Source: Sorangium cellulosum (GTDB lineage: Bacteria > Myxococcota_A > Polyangia > Polyangiales > Polyangiaceae). Taken from it: DNA of 42,207 nucleotides. Shown piece after piece: positions 6,652 to 14,930 of this stretch; position 1 is the first letter of the stretch, and the number at the start of each line of letters is the position of its first letter. Both the position numbers and the translations under genes were made by a program. Where the stretch lies: contig NZ_JEMA01000571.1 of the NCBI RefSeq assembly GCF_001589285.1, positions 1 to 42,207 on the forward strand, given 5' to 3'. The notes beneath the pieces were generated by a model. That model was given only the letters and a program-made list of their open reading frames with translations, made no database searches and was not told the origin of the DNA.

Positions 6652-6775
6652 GCTGCCCTCGGCGAAGAAACTACGTCGGCTCCGGTCGCGTCCCGTTTAG
6701 GTGACGGGTTGCCGACCATGAGTGTCGGGCTTTCCGTTCGGTATCTGCTCGATTGAATACGCACTGGCAGCAGCG

Positions 6776-6803
6776 AGCGTACCACACCCGTTTGTGTGGT
6801 CAA
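6776..6803 (-). promoter_or_regulatory. Promoter/operator candidate for the UDG-aGPT operon
   Basis: On the minus strand TTGACC (6803-6798) and TACGCT (6781-6776) are spaced by 16 bases, a plausible -35/-10 pair. The spacer is almost filled by a perfect palindrome ACCACAC-N6-GTGTGGT (6781-6800). A bound repressor would therefore block this promoter. The start codon is about 125 bases downstream, so a leader is expected. The palindrome shares CACACAAACG and GGTGTG with the site before the toxin-led operon at 4712-4740. Confidence 0.42.
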
Positions 6804-6996
6804 TCACCTTCGTCTAGGGGAGCGCGTCTATCCGTGGCTCGTCTTGCCATGCCGCGTGCAGCACGCCGATGTGGCGTCCCGAGCTGCCACGCCCCATGTG
6901 GCGAGGGCCGCATCGCACAACCCTAAGCCGCGTCGGGATGGCGGCGGCCTCGACTTCGGCCGCTAGCGCACGATCCGGAGCGGTCCTTCCCTCGGA

Positions 6997-7039
6997 CCGA
7001 CCTCGCTGCGGCGCGTCATCGGGCGCAGCGCGAGGTCGG
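6997..7039. repeat. Long inverted repeat (hairpin)
   Basis: CCGACCTCGCTGCG at 6997-7010 is inverted as CGCAGCG-CG-AGGTCGG at 7024-7039, with a two-base bulge and a 13-base loop. No T-run follows on either strand, so a simple intrinsic terminator is not indicated. It lies just outside the low-GC island. Confidence 0.5.
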
Positions 7040-7497
7040 CTACCTAAGTGTTAGGGATGGCCCATTCGGATCGCGCCTGGAGCGGCCAAGCGGCCCGAGG
7101 AGAAGCCCCGTTAGTACCCCGCAGGCTGCGGAGTGAACGCGGGCCCTCGATGCATCGATAAGTTGTTTATACAGCGTCACTTTTCTAGGAAGGATGCGGA
7201 TCGCGTATGGAGCCTTCTGTCACCTAAGAGACCAGAAAGGCGGCGACTGTAAGCGACGCCGGCACTAGAGCACGTGCGCGAGGTGCTTGCGCTCCAGGCG
7301 GAGCCGAGGGAACGCGGTTTTGGTGGGCATCTTCAGGAGCCGGACGACGCGGCTGAGGGGCTCCCGGGCGTGGTCAGCCGGGGTTGGTTCCGCAGAACGC
7401 GCGCCTCGACGGGCTGTAGGGCGGGAACGGCGCCTGCTCCTCGGCCCCTGCGGTGCGGATCCGCGACGGCCATCACCTGGTCGCGGGAGGCCTCGCC

Positions 7498-7812
7498 CTA
7501 CGGGCGCGAGCGCGCTCGTCCCTCCGGTCCCGCCGACAGCCCGAGCAGCCGACCGACCGCCTCGTGAAGGATCCGGGCCGCCTCCTCGTCCCCAAGCGTG
7601 ACGGCACGGGCGAGCGTCTCGGCGAGCGAGGCGACCAGCACAGCTCGGGACGACGGATGGGCCGGTGCGAACTCACCGAGCCCAGGCCTCGCCGGTTGGG
7701 CCAGGGCTGGGTCCATGCCCTCCGATGGGGTGCCATCCGTGGTCTGGTGCCCCCAAAATCGCGGCAAAAACTCCGGATCGCACCGGTTCGCCACCGCAAA
7801 TTCGTTGCCCAA
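7498..7812 (-). CDS. Hypothetical protein, uncertain
   Basis: This open frame of up to 104 residues starts at a TTG; an internal ATG (codon 33) is an alternative. The second half reads like real protein, with G/C-ending codons and an acidic amphipathic segment (LAETLARAVTLGDEEAARIL followed by HEAVGRLLGL) that should be helical. I do not recognise a family. The 5' end of the frame coincides with one arm of an inverted repeat (7808-7826) whose other arm encodes a similar peptide (PGTNLGN). It may therefore be a fragment of a duplicated or rearranged gene rather than an intact one. Confidence 0.35.
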   Translation of the reverse strand: MGNEFAVANRCDPEFLPRFWGHQTTDGTPSEGMDPALAQPARPGLGEFAPAHPSSRAVLVASLAETLARAVTLGDEEAARILHEAVGRLLGLSAGPEGRARSRP

Positions 7813-7905
7813 GTTCGTCCCTGGTTGCGCGAGAGATCATGCCGAGCTGACCTGCCCCCGGGGGGGTGCAGGTCGCGCGGACGCAGAACCAGGGACGAAT
7901 CTGGG
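7808..7905. repeat. 19-base inverted repeat with coding similarity in both arms
   Basis: The sequence at 7887-7905 (AACCAGGGACGAATCTGGG) is present inverted, with two differences, at 7808-7826. Weaker matching extends outwards on both sides. Translated in the same phase, both copies give PGTNLGN followed by Ala-rich residues, so the two arms look like inverted copies of one short coding piece. The right arm abuts the 3' end of the protease remnant. Confidence 0.5.
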
Positions 7906-7913
7906 GAACGCTG

Positions 7914-8213
7914 CTATGGCGCGCTGACGAACTGGCCGATGAAGTCGAGGTAGAGGTCTACCCGTACATCCCAGCCGTCCGTACAGAGGGTGAAGTCGCC
8001 CGTCGTGCTGAACGACGCGACGCCGGTGATGGTGGGAACGCGGTTCACATTCATCAGCGCAGGCCCGCCCGAGTCTCCCGTGCACGTGTGGTGGGTCGCG
8101 TCGCCGAGGCCGAGCAGCGTCGTCACCGCCATCCAGTCCCACTGGACGAAGAGCAGGCTTGCCCAGCGCGGCGCCGAGGCCATGCCGACGAAGAGCAGCG
8201 GCGACTGCTGCAC
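7914..8213 (-). pseudogene. C-terminal remnant of a trypsin-like serine protease
   Basis: The minus strand encodes the end of a trypsin-family protease. It has CTGDSGGPAL with the active-site Ser, then VPTITGVASF and a final amphipathic helix (VDLYLDFIGQFVSAP) before TAG. The upstream half with the catalytic His and Asp and any signal peptide is missing. The first 30 or so codons before LLGLGDATHH do not look like protease. The gene is truncated on its 5' side, where it meets a LysR remnant near 8200. Confidence 0.75.
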
Positions 8214-8357
8214 CTCGCGCCGTCATGGCAGGCCGATCCGCTGCCACTCCACCTGGTCTATCCCCATGCCCGCTTCTACCCGGCCCGGCCGCGTCGCTTC
8301 ATCGAGGCGATGCGCGAGTCCGTGCCGGCGGCGGTCGACGGCACGGCGGCACGGTAA
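8208..8357 (+). pseudogene. C-terminal remnant of a LysR-family regulator
   Basis: The plus strand encodes LPLHLVYPHARFYPARPRR followed by FIEAMRE and a stop. This is the usual end of the LysR effector-binding domain, where a LVYP strand is followed by a last helix. The helix-turn-helix and nearly all of the sensor domain are absent. The remnant starts where the protease remnant on the other strand begins, so both were probably cut by one rearrangement. Confidence 0.65.
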
Positions 8358-8500
8358 CGATTCACGATCGCGTGGGGGCGAGGCGCCGCGCGATGCTGAC
8401 CACGGGCCCGCTCGCGCGCTCGATCCGCCGTGCGGCACCGGATCCGCGCACCACGGAGGACGAAAAATCGGCTAGGTGTGGACAGGGAGGGCACGGGCAC

Positions 8501-9739
8501 ATGACGATCTCGAACGGTTCGATGGCCGCGCGGGCAACGGGGCCGGAGGGCGCGCTGGTCGAGCGGATATTTGAGCTCGCGCCGAGCATCCTCTGTGTCC
8601 TCGATGTCAGGGACAAGCGGGTCGTCGCCTGCAATCGCGCGTTCGTCCGCGCGCTCGGGTTCGGCGACAAGGAGGCTCCGGAGCGCGCCTGGGAGACCCT
8701 GGTGTCCCGCGTCCACCCCGAGGATCTCGACGCGTCAGCGGTTCGCGCAGAGCAGCTCTGGGCGTCACAGGACGGCGAGCCCTTCGAGGTCGCGCTGCGC
8801 GCGCTGTGCGCCGGGGGCGTCGAGCGCGTCCTTGCCCTGCGCTGCGTGGTCCTCACGCGCGGCGACGACGGGGCGGCGCATCAGGTCCTCGTCTCGGCCG
8901 AGGATGTCACCGAGCAAAGACGCCGTGAGGTGGAGCTGCAGAAGAGCGAGGCGCTGTTCCAGGCGTTCCTCGAGTACATGCCTGGCATGATGTTCGCCAA
9001 GGATGCCGACAGCAGGTATGTCTTCGCGAACGCTCAGTTCGAGCGGTTCATGGGGATCACGCCGCACGGCTGCGCCGGCATGCGGGACGACGACATGCTC
9101 CCGGAGGACATCGTCGCGCAGGTGAGGGCCGCGGACGACGAGGTGAGGAATACAGGTGTCGCGACGGTGTTCGAGGAGAGCGTCCCTCACCCCACAGAAG
9201 GGATGAAGCTGTTCCATTCGGTCAAGTTCCCCGTCAGGGGTCCTGGCATCCCGGAGGGGACGGTCGGGGGCGCGGCCATCGACATCACGGCCATCAAGCG
9301 GGCGGAGGCCGAACGCCAGGAGGCGCAGCTCGCGGTCATCGCGGCGCAGCAAGCGACCATCCGGGAGCTCGCGACGCCGCTCTTGCCGATCGCCGACGGG
9401 GTGATCGTCATGCCCATCATCGGCACGCTCGATCCCGAGCGGGCGAGCCGGATCATCGAGGCGTTGCTCGCCGCTGTCGGCGCGCACCAGGCGGCGATCG
9501 CCATCATCGATATCACGGGGGTGAGATCGGTCGACGCCCATGTGGCGGGGGTGCTCTTGCAGGCCGCCCGCGCGGTGCGGCTGCTCGGGGCGAGGGTCGT
9601 GCTCACGGGCATCCAGCCCGCCATCGCGCAGACGCTCGTCGAGCTCGGGGTGGAGTGGCACGGCCTCGTGACAGAGGCCACGCTGCGCGGCGGCATCGAG
9701 CACGCGCTGCGGACCAGGAAGCGCAGAGGGGGCTCCTGA
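8501..9739 (+). CDS. PAS-PAS-STAS regulator (RsbR-like)
   Basis: This is a 412-residue protein. The ATG at 8501 follows GGGAGGG by about nine bases; an earlier in-frame start would run through the LysR remnant. Residues about 20-140 and 145-270 are two PAS folds, the second with [20 protein letters not shown], a typical PAS core. A short coiled linker leads to a C-terminal STAS domain (about 300-405) with [12 protein letters not shown] and the IDITGV strand. RsbR proteins of the stressosome have this arrangement, with a sensor N-terminus and a STAS end carrying phospho-threonines. The protein probably senses a small ligand or redox state and feeds a partner-switching pathway. No RsbS or RsbT homologue is in the window. 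Confidence 0.85.
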   Translation: MTISNGSMAARATGPEGALVERIFELAPSILCVLDVRDKRVVACNRAFVRALGFGDKEAPERAWETLVSRVHPEDLDASAVRAEQLWASQDGEPFEVALRALCAGGVERVLALRCVVLTRGDDGAAHQVLVSAEDVTEQRRREVELQKSEALFQAFLEYMPGMMFAKDADSRYVFANAQFERFMGITPHGCAGMRDDDMLPEDIVAQVRAADDEVRNTGVATVFEESVPHPTEGMKLFHSVKFPVRGPGIPEGTVGGAAIDITAIKRAEAERQEAQLAVIAAQQATIRELATPLLPIADGVIVMPIIGTLDPERASRIIEALLAAVGAHQAAIAIIDITGVRSVDAHVAGVLLQAARAVRLLGARVVLTGIQPAIAQTLVELGVEWHGLVTEATLRGGIEHALRTRKRRGGS

Positions 9740-9867
9740 CTCACCGCCCGAGGTCCGTGACGCTTACTCTACCCACCTGTATCGCCGGCGCGGAGCTTCG
9801 TGGCGATTCACGACCACCGCAGGGTAGTCTCCCCGTCAGACCACAGCGAACGCGAAGAGTGGACCCC

Positions 9868-10464
9868 ATGCCGAAGCTTCACGAGATCCGGGCGGACTAC
9901 GACGCGGAGACCATCGTCATGTACCAGGCCTACGCGCCGGCGATCGCCGAGCCCGCGCTCGCTGCCCAGCGCTTCGTCGCCCCGTTCTCGTTCGGCCGGA
10001 TGACCTGGATCAAGCCGTCGTTCCTCTGGCTCATGCACCGCAGCAACTGGGGGCGAAAGGCCGGGCAGGAGCGGATCCTCGCCGTCCGCATCCGGCGAGC
10101 AGGCTGGGAGCGGGCGCTCTCCCTCGCCGTCCTCACCTCGCCGGAAGCGACTGTGTTTCGCTCGCCGGACGCGTGGCGCAAGGCGTTCGCCGAGGCCAAG
10201 GTGCACATTCAATGGGACACCGAGCGCAACCTCCGAGGTGGCCCGCTGCCCTGCTACAGCATCCAGGTCGGCATCGGCCGCGATCTCATCCGTGAGTACG
10301 CAGAGAGCTGGATCGTCGCGATCGAGGATCGAACTCCCCTGGTCCGGAAAATGTACCAGCAGATCCAGGCAGGCCACGCGGACAGCGCGGCGAAGTTGCT
10401 GCCGCGCGAGAGGCCCTACGCCGTGGACGAGGCCACCGCCAGGCGCCTGCTCATCGACCCATGA
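9868..10464 (+). CDS. DUF4291 family protein
   Basis: This 198-residue protein starts at ATG 9868. It has the family pattern: [16 protein letters not shown] near the start, then [35 protein letters not shown] and a later [10 protein letters not shown]. The biochemical role of the family is unknown as far as I can state. A second, divergent member lies on the minus strand at 22626-23270 and shares the same anchor residues. The gene follows the PAS-STAS gene in the same direction after 128 bases, with no sign of a functional link. Confidence 0.85.
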   Translation: MPKLHEIRADYDAETIVMYQAYAPAIAEPALAAQRFVAPFSFGRMTWIKPSFLWLMHRSNWGRKAGQERILAVRIRRAGWERALSLAVLTSPEATVFRSPDAWRKAFAEAKVHIQWDTERNLRGGPLPCYSIQVGIGRDLIREYAESWIVAIEDRTPLVRKMYQQIQAGHADSAAKLLPRERPYAVDEATARRLLIDP

Positions 10465-10603
10465 AGAGGCTCCCCAAACGAGCAGAATGTTTCCAATGGA
10501 TTGGCGTAAAGTCCAGCCTGTGGGAGGCGCCGCTGCACGTTGCTCTCCAGACGCCCCTCGCCGGCGAGGCGAGGGCGGCGAACCACCAACCGGAGGAGAG
10601 AGC

Positions 10604-11182
10604 ATGGCATCGAGAGCGAAGAGGATCCTGGTCATCGGCAGGAGGGCGGATATCCTCGAGCGGGCCGTGGCCGCGCTGAACCAGCAGGGGCACGCGGCGG
10701 TCGGCACGGCGAGCGGGTCACCGGACGCGGAGTTCCACGCCGGCGACTTCGACCTCATCACCCTCGGCGGCGGGGTGGACGCCGCCACCCGGGAGCGCCT
10801 CCACGCGCGCTTCAAGGAGCAGAACAAGGACGTGATGGTGCTGGACGTGTACGCCCCGATCGCTGGCCAGCAGATCGCCCGGGCGCTCAGCAGAGCTTCC
10901 GTCGCGGGAGAGCTCGGGAGCGCCTTCTCGGTGACGGAGGGCGATGAGGCGTTCGTCGCGCGTGCGACGATCGAGCGCGCCTGTACGCTGCGCCTCGACG
11001 TCTACAGCTACCCCGGCGGCGCCCTGGAGCCGCAGGTCGCGCGCGTCGTCGACACCCCCGTCACCCCGGGGACGCACGAGTTCAAGCTCGCGAAGGAGCT
11101 CGCGCGCGGCGGGTTCATGGCGGTGCTGACCCTGAACGGCGAGGAGCACCACCTGCACCGCCTGGAGCAGCACGCGGGGTGA
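10604..11182 (+). CDS. Hypothetical protein with pseudo-receiver-like N-terminus
   Basis: This is a 192-residue protein starting at an ATG preceded by CGGAGGAGAG. Residues 5-85 look like a Rossmann-type response-regulator receiver (KRILVIGRRADILERAVAAL, then FDLITLGGGVD). The position where receivers carry the phosphorylated Asp after the third strand is Gly here, so it would be a pseudo-receiver. The C-terminal half (about 95-192) has alternating beta-type residues and ends EHHLHRLEQHAG; I do not recognise it. The gene sits between two PAS-STAS regulators on the same strand, so a role in signalling is likely but only inferred. Confidence 0.7.
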   Translation: MASRAKRILVIGRRADILERAVAALNQQGHAAVGTASGSPDAEFHAGDFDLITLGGGVDAATRERLHARFKEQNKDVMVLDVYAPIAGQQIARALSRASVAGELGSAFSVTEGDEAFVARATIERACTLRLDVYSYPGGALEPQVARVVDTPVTPGTHEFKLAKELARGGFMAVLTLNGEEHHLHRLEQHAG

Positions 11183-11410
11183 GCCGCCCGCCGCGCTCGG
11201 TGCGCAAGAAGGTATGGACCCACGCGAGCTCGGACCACGAGCCCGAGCCCGCTCGGCGTGAGCGCCGTCGAGCCCGGTGAGCGCGAAGCCGAAGTTGCCG
11301 GGCGGCCGGAGCAGGCCTTGAGCCGGAGGGCGCTCCTTGGTACGATGGAAACGCATGTTGTCGGCGGTGGTGCGCAGCGTAGGTTCCCGGCGGTGGAGCG
11401 CAGAGTTGCA

Positions 11411-12289
11411 ATGACCAGCCTCGCCGACGACCCCTTCACCTGGCGCCGCGCCGAACTGCTCCAGCGCATCCTCGACTCCCTGCCCGATCCCCTCTTCGTC
11501 AAGGATCGGTCGCATCGCTGGGTCGCCGTCAACGAGGGGTATTGCAAGCTCGTCGGGTACCCGCGGGACGAGCTCATCGGCAAGGACGACAGGGGGTTCT
11601 GGCCCGCCGAGCAGGTCGAGGTCTTCTGGGAGCACGACGATCTCGTCGTGAACACGGGCGAGCCCGACGAGAACCAGGAGGTGGTGACCGGCGGCGACCG
11701 CATCGAGCGCACGATGTGGACACGCAAGTACCCGATACGCGACGACGCCGGGCAGGTGGTCGGGCTCTGCGGCATCATCACGGACATCACGAACATGAAG
11801 GGCAAGCTCGTCGCGGCCGAGCGGCTCGAGGCTGAAAATCGCGCGCAGCTCGGGATCATCGAGGCGCAGCGCACGCTGCTCGAAAAGCTCGCGGTGCCGG
11901 TCGTGCGCATCTGGCAGGGCGTCTTGCTCCTGCCGCTCGTCGGCGCGCTGAACCAGGAGCGGGCCGCGCAGGTTACCGAGAGCGTCCTCGCCGCGATAAG
12001 CGACGCCACCGCGCGCTTCGTGATCATCGATGTGACGGGCGTCCCGCTCATCGACACCATGGCCGCCGAGGCCCTGCTGCGCACCGTGCAAGCCGCGGCA
12101 TTGCTCGGCTGCGAGAGCGTGCTCGTCGGCATGGGCCCCGCCGCGGCGCAGACCCTGGTCGGGCTCGACGTCGACCTCGGCCGCATCACGACGCGCGGCA
12201 GCCTCGAGCACGGGCTCGAGTATGCGCTCGGTCGCCTGTCCTACCGGATCGTTGCGGCGAGAAGGCGGGACACCTCCGGAAAGCGGTGA
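11411..12289 (+). CDS. PAS-STAS regulator (RsbR-like)
   Basis: This 292-residue protein has one PAS domain (about residues 12-135, with DPLFVKDRSHRWVAVNEGYC and GIITDIT) and a C-terminal STAS domain (about 165-275). The STAS domain contains LLLPLVGALNQERA and the VIIDVTGVPLID segment. That Thr-containing strand is where characterised RsbR paralogues are phosphorylated. The ATG at 11411 is chosen because it directly precedes the PAS fold; an ATG at 11345 in the same frame is possible and neither has a convincing ribosome site. It resembles the STAS end of the 8501-9739 protein but has one PAS domain fewer, so the two are probably paralogues with different sensory input. Confidence 0.82.
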   Translation: MTSLADDPFTWRRAELLQRILDSLPDPLFVKDRSHRWVAVNEGYCKLVGYPRDELIGKDDRGFWPAEQVEVFWEHDDLVVNTGEPDENQEVVTGGDRIERTMWTRKYPIRDDAGQVVGLCGIITDITNMKGKLVAAERLEAENRAQLGIIEAQRTLLEKLAVPVVRIWQGVLLLPLVGALNQERAAQVTESVLAAISDATARFVIIDVTGVPLIDTMAAEALLRTVQAAALLGCESVLVGMGPAAAQTLVGLDVDLGRITTRGSLEHGLEYALGRLSYRIVAARRRDTSGKR

Positions 12290-12749
12290 CATTGCGGGCC
12301 CGTCCCCGCCCGGCCGGCGGGCAGGGTCCAGCCGCTCGGGCGTACCCGGACCCGCGGTTACAGCCCTCGCGCTGAAGAGGCACACTGCCCCTGGATCCGG
12401 CGCCTCATTCTGGGGGCCCCGAGGCGCTCACGCGGCCAGCTTGGCCGACGACCACGTCCACGGGCTCCCGCTGCAGGTGCTGCTCCACCCGGCGGAGCAC
12501 GCCGCGCGCCGTCGAGCACCGTCACCGGCCGCTGCGGCGGATCCATGAGCGCGATCCGACCGACAATGGCTCCGTGGAGCTCGCGGAGCTTCTTTTGGAT
12601 ACGTGTATTTTGCACAAATTTCCTTGACGCTCCGGAGGGGGTGACTATATGCATAGTACACATATCTGAGCCGCGGTCGAACCAAACGTGGCTCCTTATC
12701 AAGCGCCCGGGCCCTCCGCTCGTGAAGGATCCGGCTGCCCGGAGGCCTC
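12290..12749. other. Intergenic region with a local A+T-rich patch
   Basis: No gene is recognised here. Most of it is high-GC. At about 12592-12670 the sequence becomes A+T-rich and contains the promoter candidate described separately. This patch lies 80-150 bases before the cytochrome-type lipoprotein gene. Confidence 0.5.
12624..12651 (+). promoter_or_regulatory. Sigma-70-like promoter candidate
   Basis: TTGACG at 12624-12629 and TATATG at 12646-12651 are separated by 16 bases inside an A+T-rich patch, upstream of the lipoprotein gene at 12750. TATGCA two bases further right, at 18-base spacing, is an alternative -10. The leader would be about 90 bases. Confidence 0.4.
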
Positions 12750-14225
12750 ATGCCTGCTTCACTACGTTCGCGTTCCGTCGCCCGAGTCTCGCTGTCCGCC
12801 CTCGCCCTCGCCCTGCCAGCCGCCGCCTCGTTGACCGGCTGCTCCGGGGGCGACGAGCCCACGGAGTCCCAGGCTACCGGGAGCAGCCCCACGTTCCACA
12901 AGGACGTCGAGCCCATCCTGCAGAAGAGCTGCATGGGCTGCCACTCCGCGGGCAATATCGCGCCCTTCAGCCTTACCGCGTACGACGACGCCAGGGCTGT
13001 CGCGGCGCTCATGGTCAAGACGACCAAGGCGGGCACGATGCCGCCCTTCGCCGTGCGCGACACGGACGAGTGCTCGACCCGCCACGCGTGGAAGGGCGAT
13101 ATCCGCCTCTCCGACGAGGAGATCAGCACGCTGGAGGCCTGGAGCAAGGCCGGCACCCCCAAGGGTGATCCGAGGGACGCGCCCGCCGCGTTCGTGCCGA
13201 GGAGCGCCGACCTGCCGGGCATGACCCTCGAGGTTCATCCGAACGAGCCCTACGTCACCTCCGGTGAGCAGGACGAGTTCCGCTGCTTCGTCATCGATCC
13301 CGGGCTCACCGAGGACCAGTACATGAATGGTCTACAGATGGTGCCCGGCAACCACAAGGTCGTTCACCATGGGATCATCTCCATCGATCCGGAGGGGAAG
13401 TCCGCGAGCCTGGCCGGCCCCGACGGGAGCTTTCCGTGTGGCGCCGGCGACGTCCCGAATGGCGTGGAGATTGGAGCGCTCCAGATGCTCACGGCCTGGG
13501 CTCCCGGCGCCGACCCGGTCGATCTGCCCGACGGGGTGGGGCAGCTGATCCCGAAGGGGTCGCTCCTCATGATGCAGATCCACTACCACCCCGCCGGCAC
13601 GACGGCCGACCCGGACCTGACGCGCATCCGGCTCAGGCTCACCAGCGAGAAGCCGAAGTACGGCTTCCTGTACCACCTGATCGGCAACTTCGATGACCCG
13701 GTGGGCCAGTTTGGCTTCGGGCTGCTGCCGGGTCCGGGCGACAAGGACGGCGTCGAGTTCCTGATCCCCGCGGACAGCAAGAACCACGTGGAGACGCAGC
13801 AGTTCACGATCCCGGCCCCTGACACGCCCGGAGCGCAAGAGATGCCGTTCCCGTCGGGCACGCGCATCTATGGCGACTTTCTGCACATGCACTACCTGGG
13901 CTTCGACGAGAAGGTGACTGTCACGCGGGCGAACGGCTCACCCGAGCAACCCAGGGAGGAGTGCCTGGCGCACGCGCCGAAGTGGGAGTTCGGCTGGCAG
14001 CGCTCGTACTCGTACGACGCGCCCATCGAGACGCTCCCGACGCTCGAGCCGGGCGATGTGCTCCAGATCCGGTGCACGTACAATAACTCGACGGAGAACC
14101 CGTACGTGGTCAAGGCGCTCAAGGAGGCGAACATGATATCGACGATCGACGTGGCCTACGGCGAGGGGAACACGTTCGACGAGATGTGCGTCGCCGGGCT
14201 CTCGCTCGTGTACCCGATGCCCTGA
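12750..14225 (+). CDS. Lipoprotein: cytochrome c-like plus copper type II monooxygenase-like domain
   Basis: This 491-residue protein starts at an ATG with GGAGG four bases upstream. It has a signal peptide ending LTGC, with Cys31 as the lipid site. A cytochrome-c-like domain follows: haem motif CMGCH at 61-65 and a likely Met ligand in GTMPPF near 97. Residues about 155-490 resemble the two-part fold of ascorbate-dependent copper monooxygenases, with His pairs at 206-207 (VVHHG), 278/280 (QIHYH) and 379/381 (LHMHY). It is probably an envelope-bound redox enzyme; the substrate is unknown. Similar haem-copper lipoproteins are frequent in myxobacteria. No partner gene is adjacent. Confidence 0.8.
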   Translation: MPASLRSRSVARVSLSALALALPAAASLTGCSGGDEPTESQATGSSPTFHKDVEPILQKSCMGCHSAGNIAPFSLTAYDDARAVAALMVKTTKAGTMPPFAVRDTDECSTRHAWKGDIRLSDEEISTLEAWSKAGTPKGDPRDAPAAFVPRSADLPGMTLEVHPNEPYVTSGEQDEFRCFVIDPGLTEDQYMNGLQMVPGNHKVVHHGIISIDPEGKSASLAGPDGSFPCGAGDVPNGVEIGALQMLTAWAPGADPVDLPDGVGQLIPKGSLLMMQIHYHPAGTTADPDLTRIRLRLTSEKPKYGFLYHLIGNFDDPVGQFGFGLLPGPGDKDGVEFLIPADSKNHVETQQFTIPAPDTPGAQEMPFPSGTRIYGDFLHMHYLGFDEKVTVTRANGSPEQPREECLAHAPKWEFGWQRSYSYDAPIETLPTLEPGDVLQIRCTYNNSTENPYVVKALKEANMISTIDVAYGEGNTFDEMCVAGLSLVYPMP

Positions 14226-14396
14226 CGGGAGCGGAGGCGGGAGGAGTACAAGGCATCCCGCGCTCCGGTCAACGACCTGGCGAGTCCGAGCAGCCAGGCG
14301 ACCAGCTGTCTGGCGACACCTGACGAAGCTCCGGGAGAGCAGCGAGGTCGAAGAATGGTCATGAGCGCAATGTAGATCCAACGTGAGGTCCTCATC

Positions 14397-14639
14397 ATGG
14401 CATCCTCGCTCCGTGGTGCGACAGTGTTTCCGTCCGGCGCCATGGCCACGGGCGACGCTGGCGCCGCCCCTGCGGACGACGCCAGCGAGGACGAGGGCGG
14501 GCGCGCCTGCCGGGTCGAGGCGGGGCCCAGCTCCCCGGCGGGCGCGGTCGCCGCCCTTGTCGCGCTGGACGCGGTCGTGGCGCAGCGGCGCGCGCGAAAG
14601 GCAGGCGCGAGTTGGGTCGCCGACGCGTGCGGGGGCTGA
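14397..14639 (+). CDS. Possible small protein, unrecognised
   Basis: This 80-residue open frame begins at an ATG with GAGG eight bases upstream. It contains an acidic segment (DDASEDEGG) and a helical Ala/Val-rich stretch (GAVAALVALDAVVAQRRARK). No family is recognised. The surrounding 650-base gap (14226-14878) holds nothing else except the repeat at 14790-14930. In DNA this rich in G+C such a frame can arise by chance. Confidence 0.25.
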   Translation: MASSLRGATVFPSGAMATGDAGAAPADDASEDEGGRACRVEAGPSSPAGAVAALVALDAVVAQRRARKAGASWVADACGG

Positions 14640-14789
14640 TCGTGTCCGGCTCGAGGCGAGCGGCGCGACCACCGGCGGCTGACGACCCACTCAGGGCCAA
14701 GCCGGAGGACGAGGCCCGACCGGGGACGTTCACACCGATCCGCCCCTCCGCCGCCGAGATCGGGCCCGGCCAATGGCAAGGCTCCGCTC

Positions 14790-14930
14790 GAGCGGCGCGT
14801 CAAGAGAGGCGGGCGCCGGGGCGCGGTCGTGGTGGATGTCGATTCCATTCGCCCCGCGCGCGACTAAGCTTGGCCCCGATGGATGGCAACTCTCCTCCCG
14901 AGCGGCGCGTCAAGAGAGGCGGGCGCCGGG
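14790..14930. repeat. Direct duplication of the LacI-gene 5' end, period 110 bp
   Basis: A 31-base sequence beginning GAGCGGCGCGTCAAG occurs identically at 14790-14820 and 14900-14930. The flanks are also similar for about 20 bases on each side. The right copy encodes the residues just before the LacI helix-turn-helix. The left copy, upstream of the start codon, encodes nearly the same peptide (ERRVKRGGRR then AVVVDV) and then diverges. Confidence 0.85.

Larger units (their letters stand above)
6652..7497. other. Gene-poor right flank of the island
   Basis: No intact gene is recognised here. The part next to the UDG-like gene carries its probable promoter and palindrome (6776-6803). A long inverted repeat lies at 6997-7039. 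Between about 7274 and 7420 the minus strand has an open frame ending in TAG (plus-strand 7267-7269) whose tail reads LERKHLAHVL, which may be the end of a lost gene; I could not assign a family. Base composition returns to the high-GC background in this stretch, so the right island boundary is probably near 6.8 kb. Confidence 0.45.

Noticed and set aside
10718..12385. Minus-strand open frame of more than 500 codons opposite the pseudo-receiver and PAS-STAS genes
   Set aside because: It is low-complexity and antisense to proteins with clear domains.
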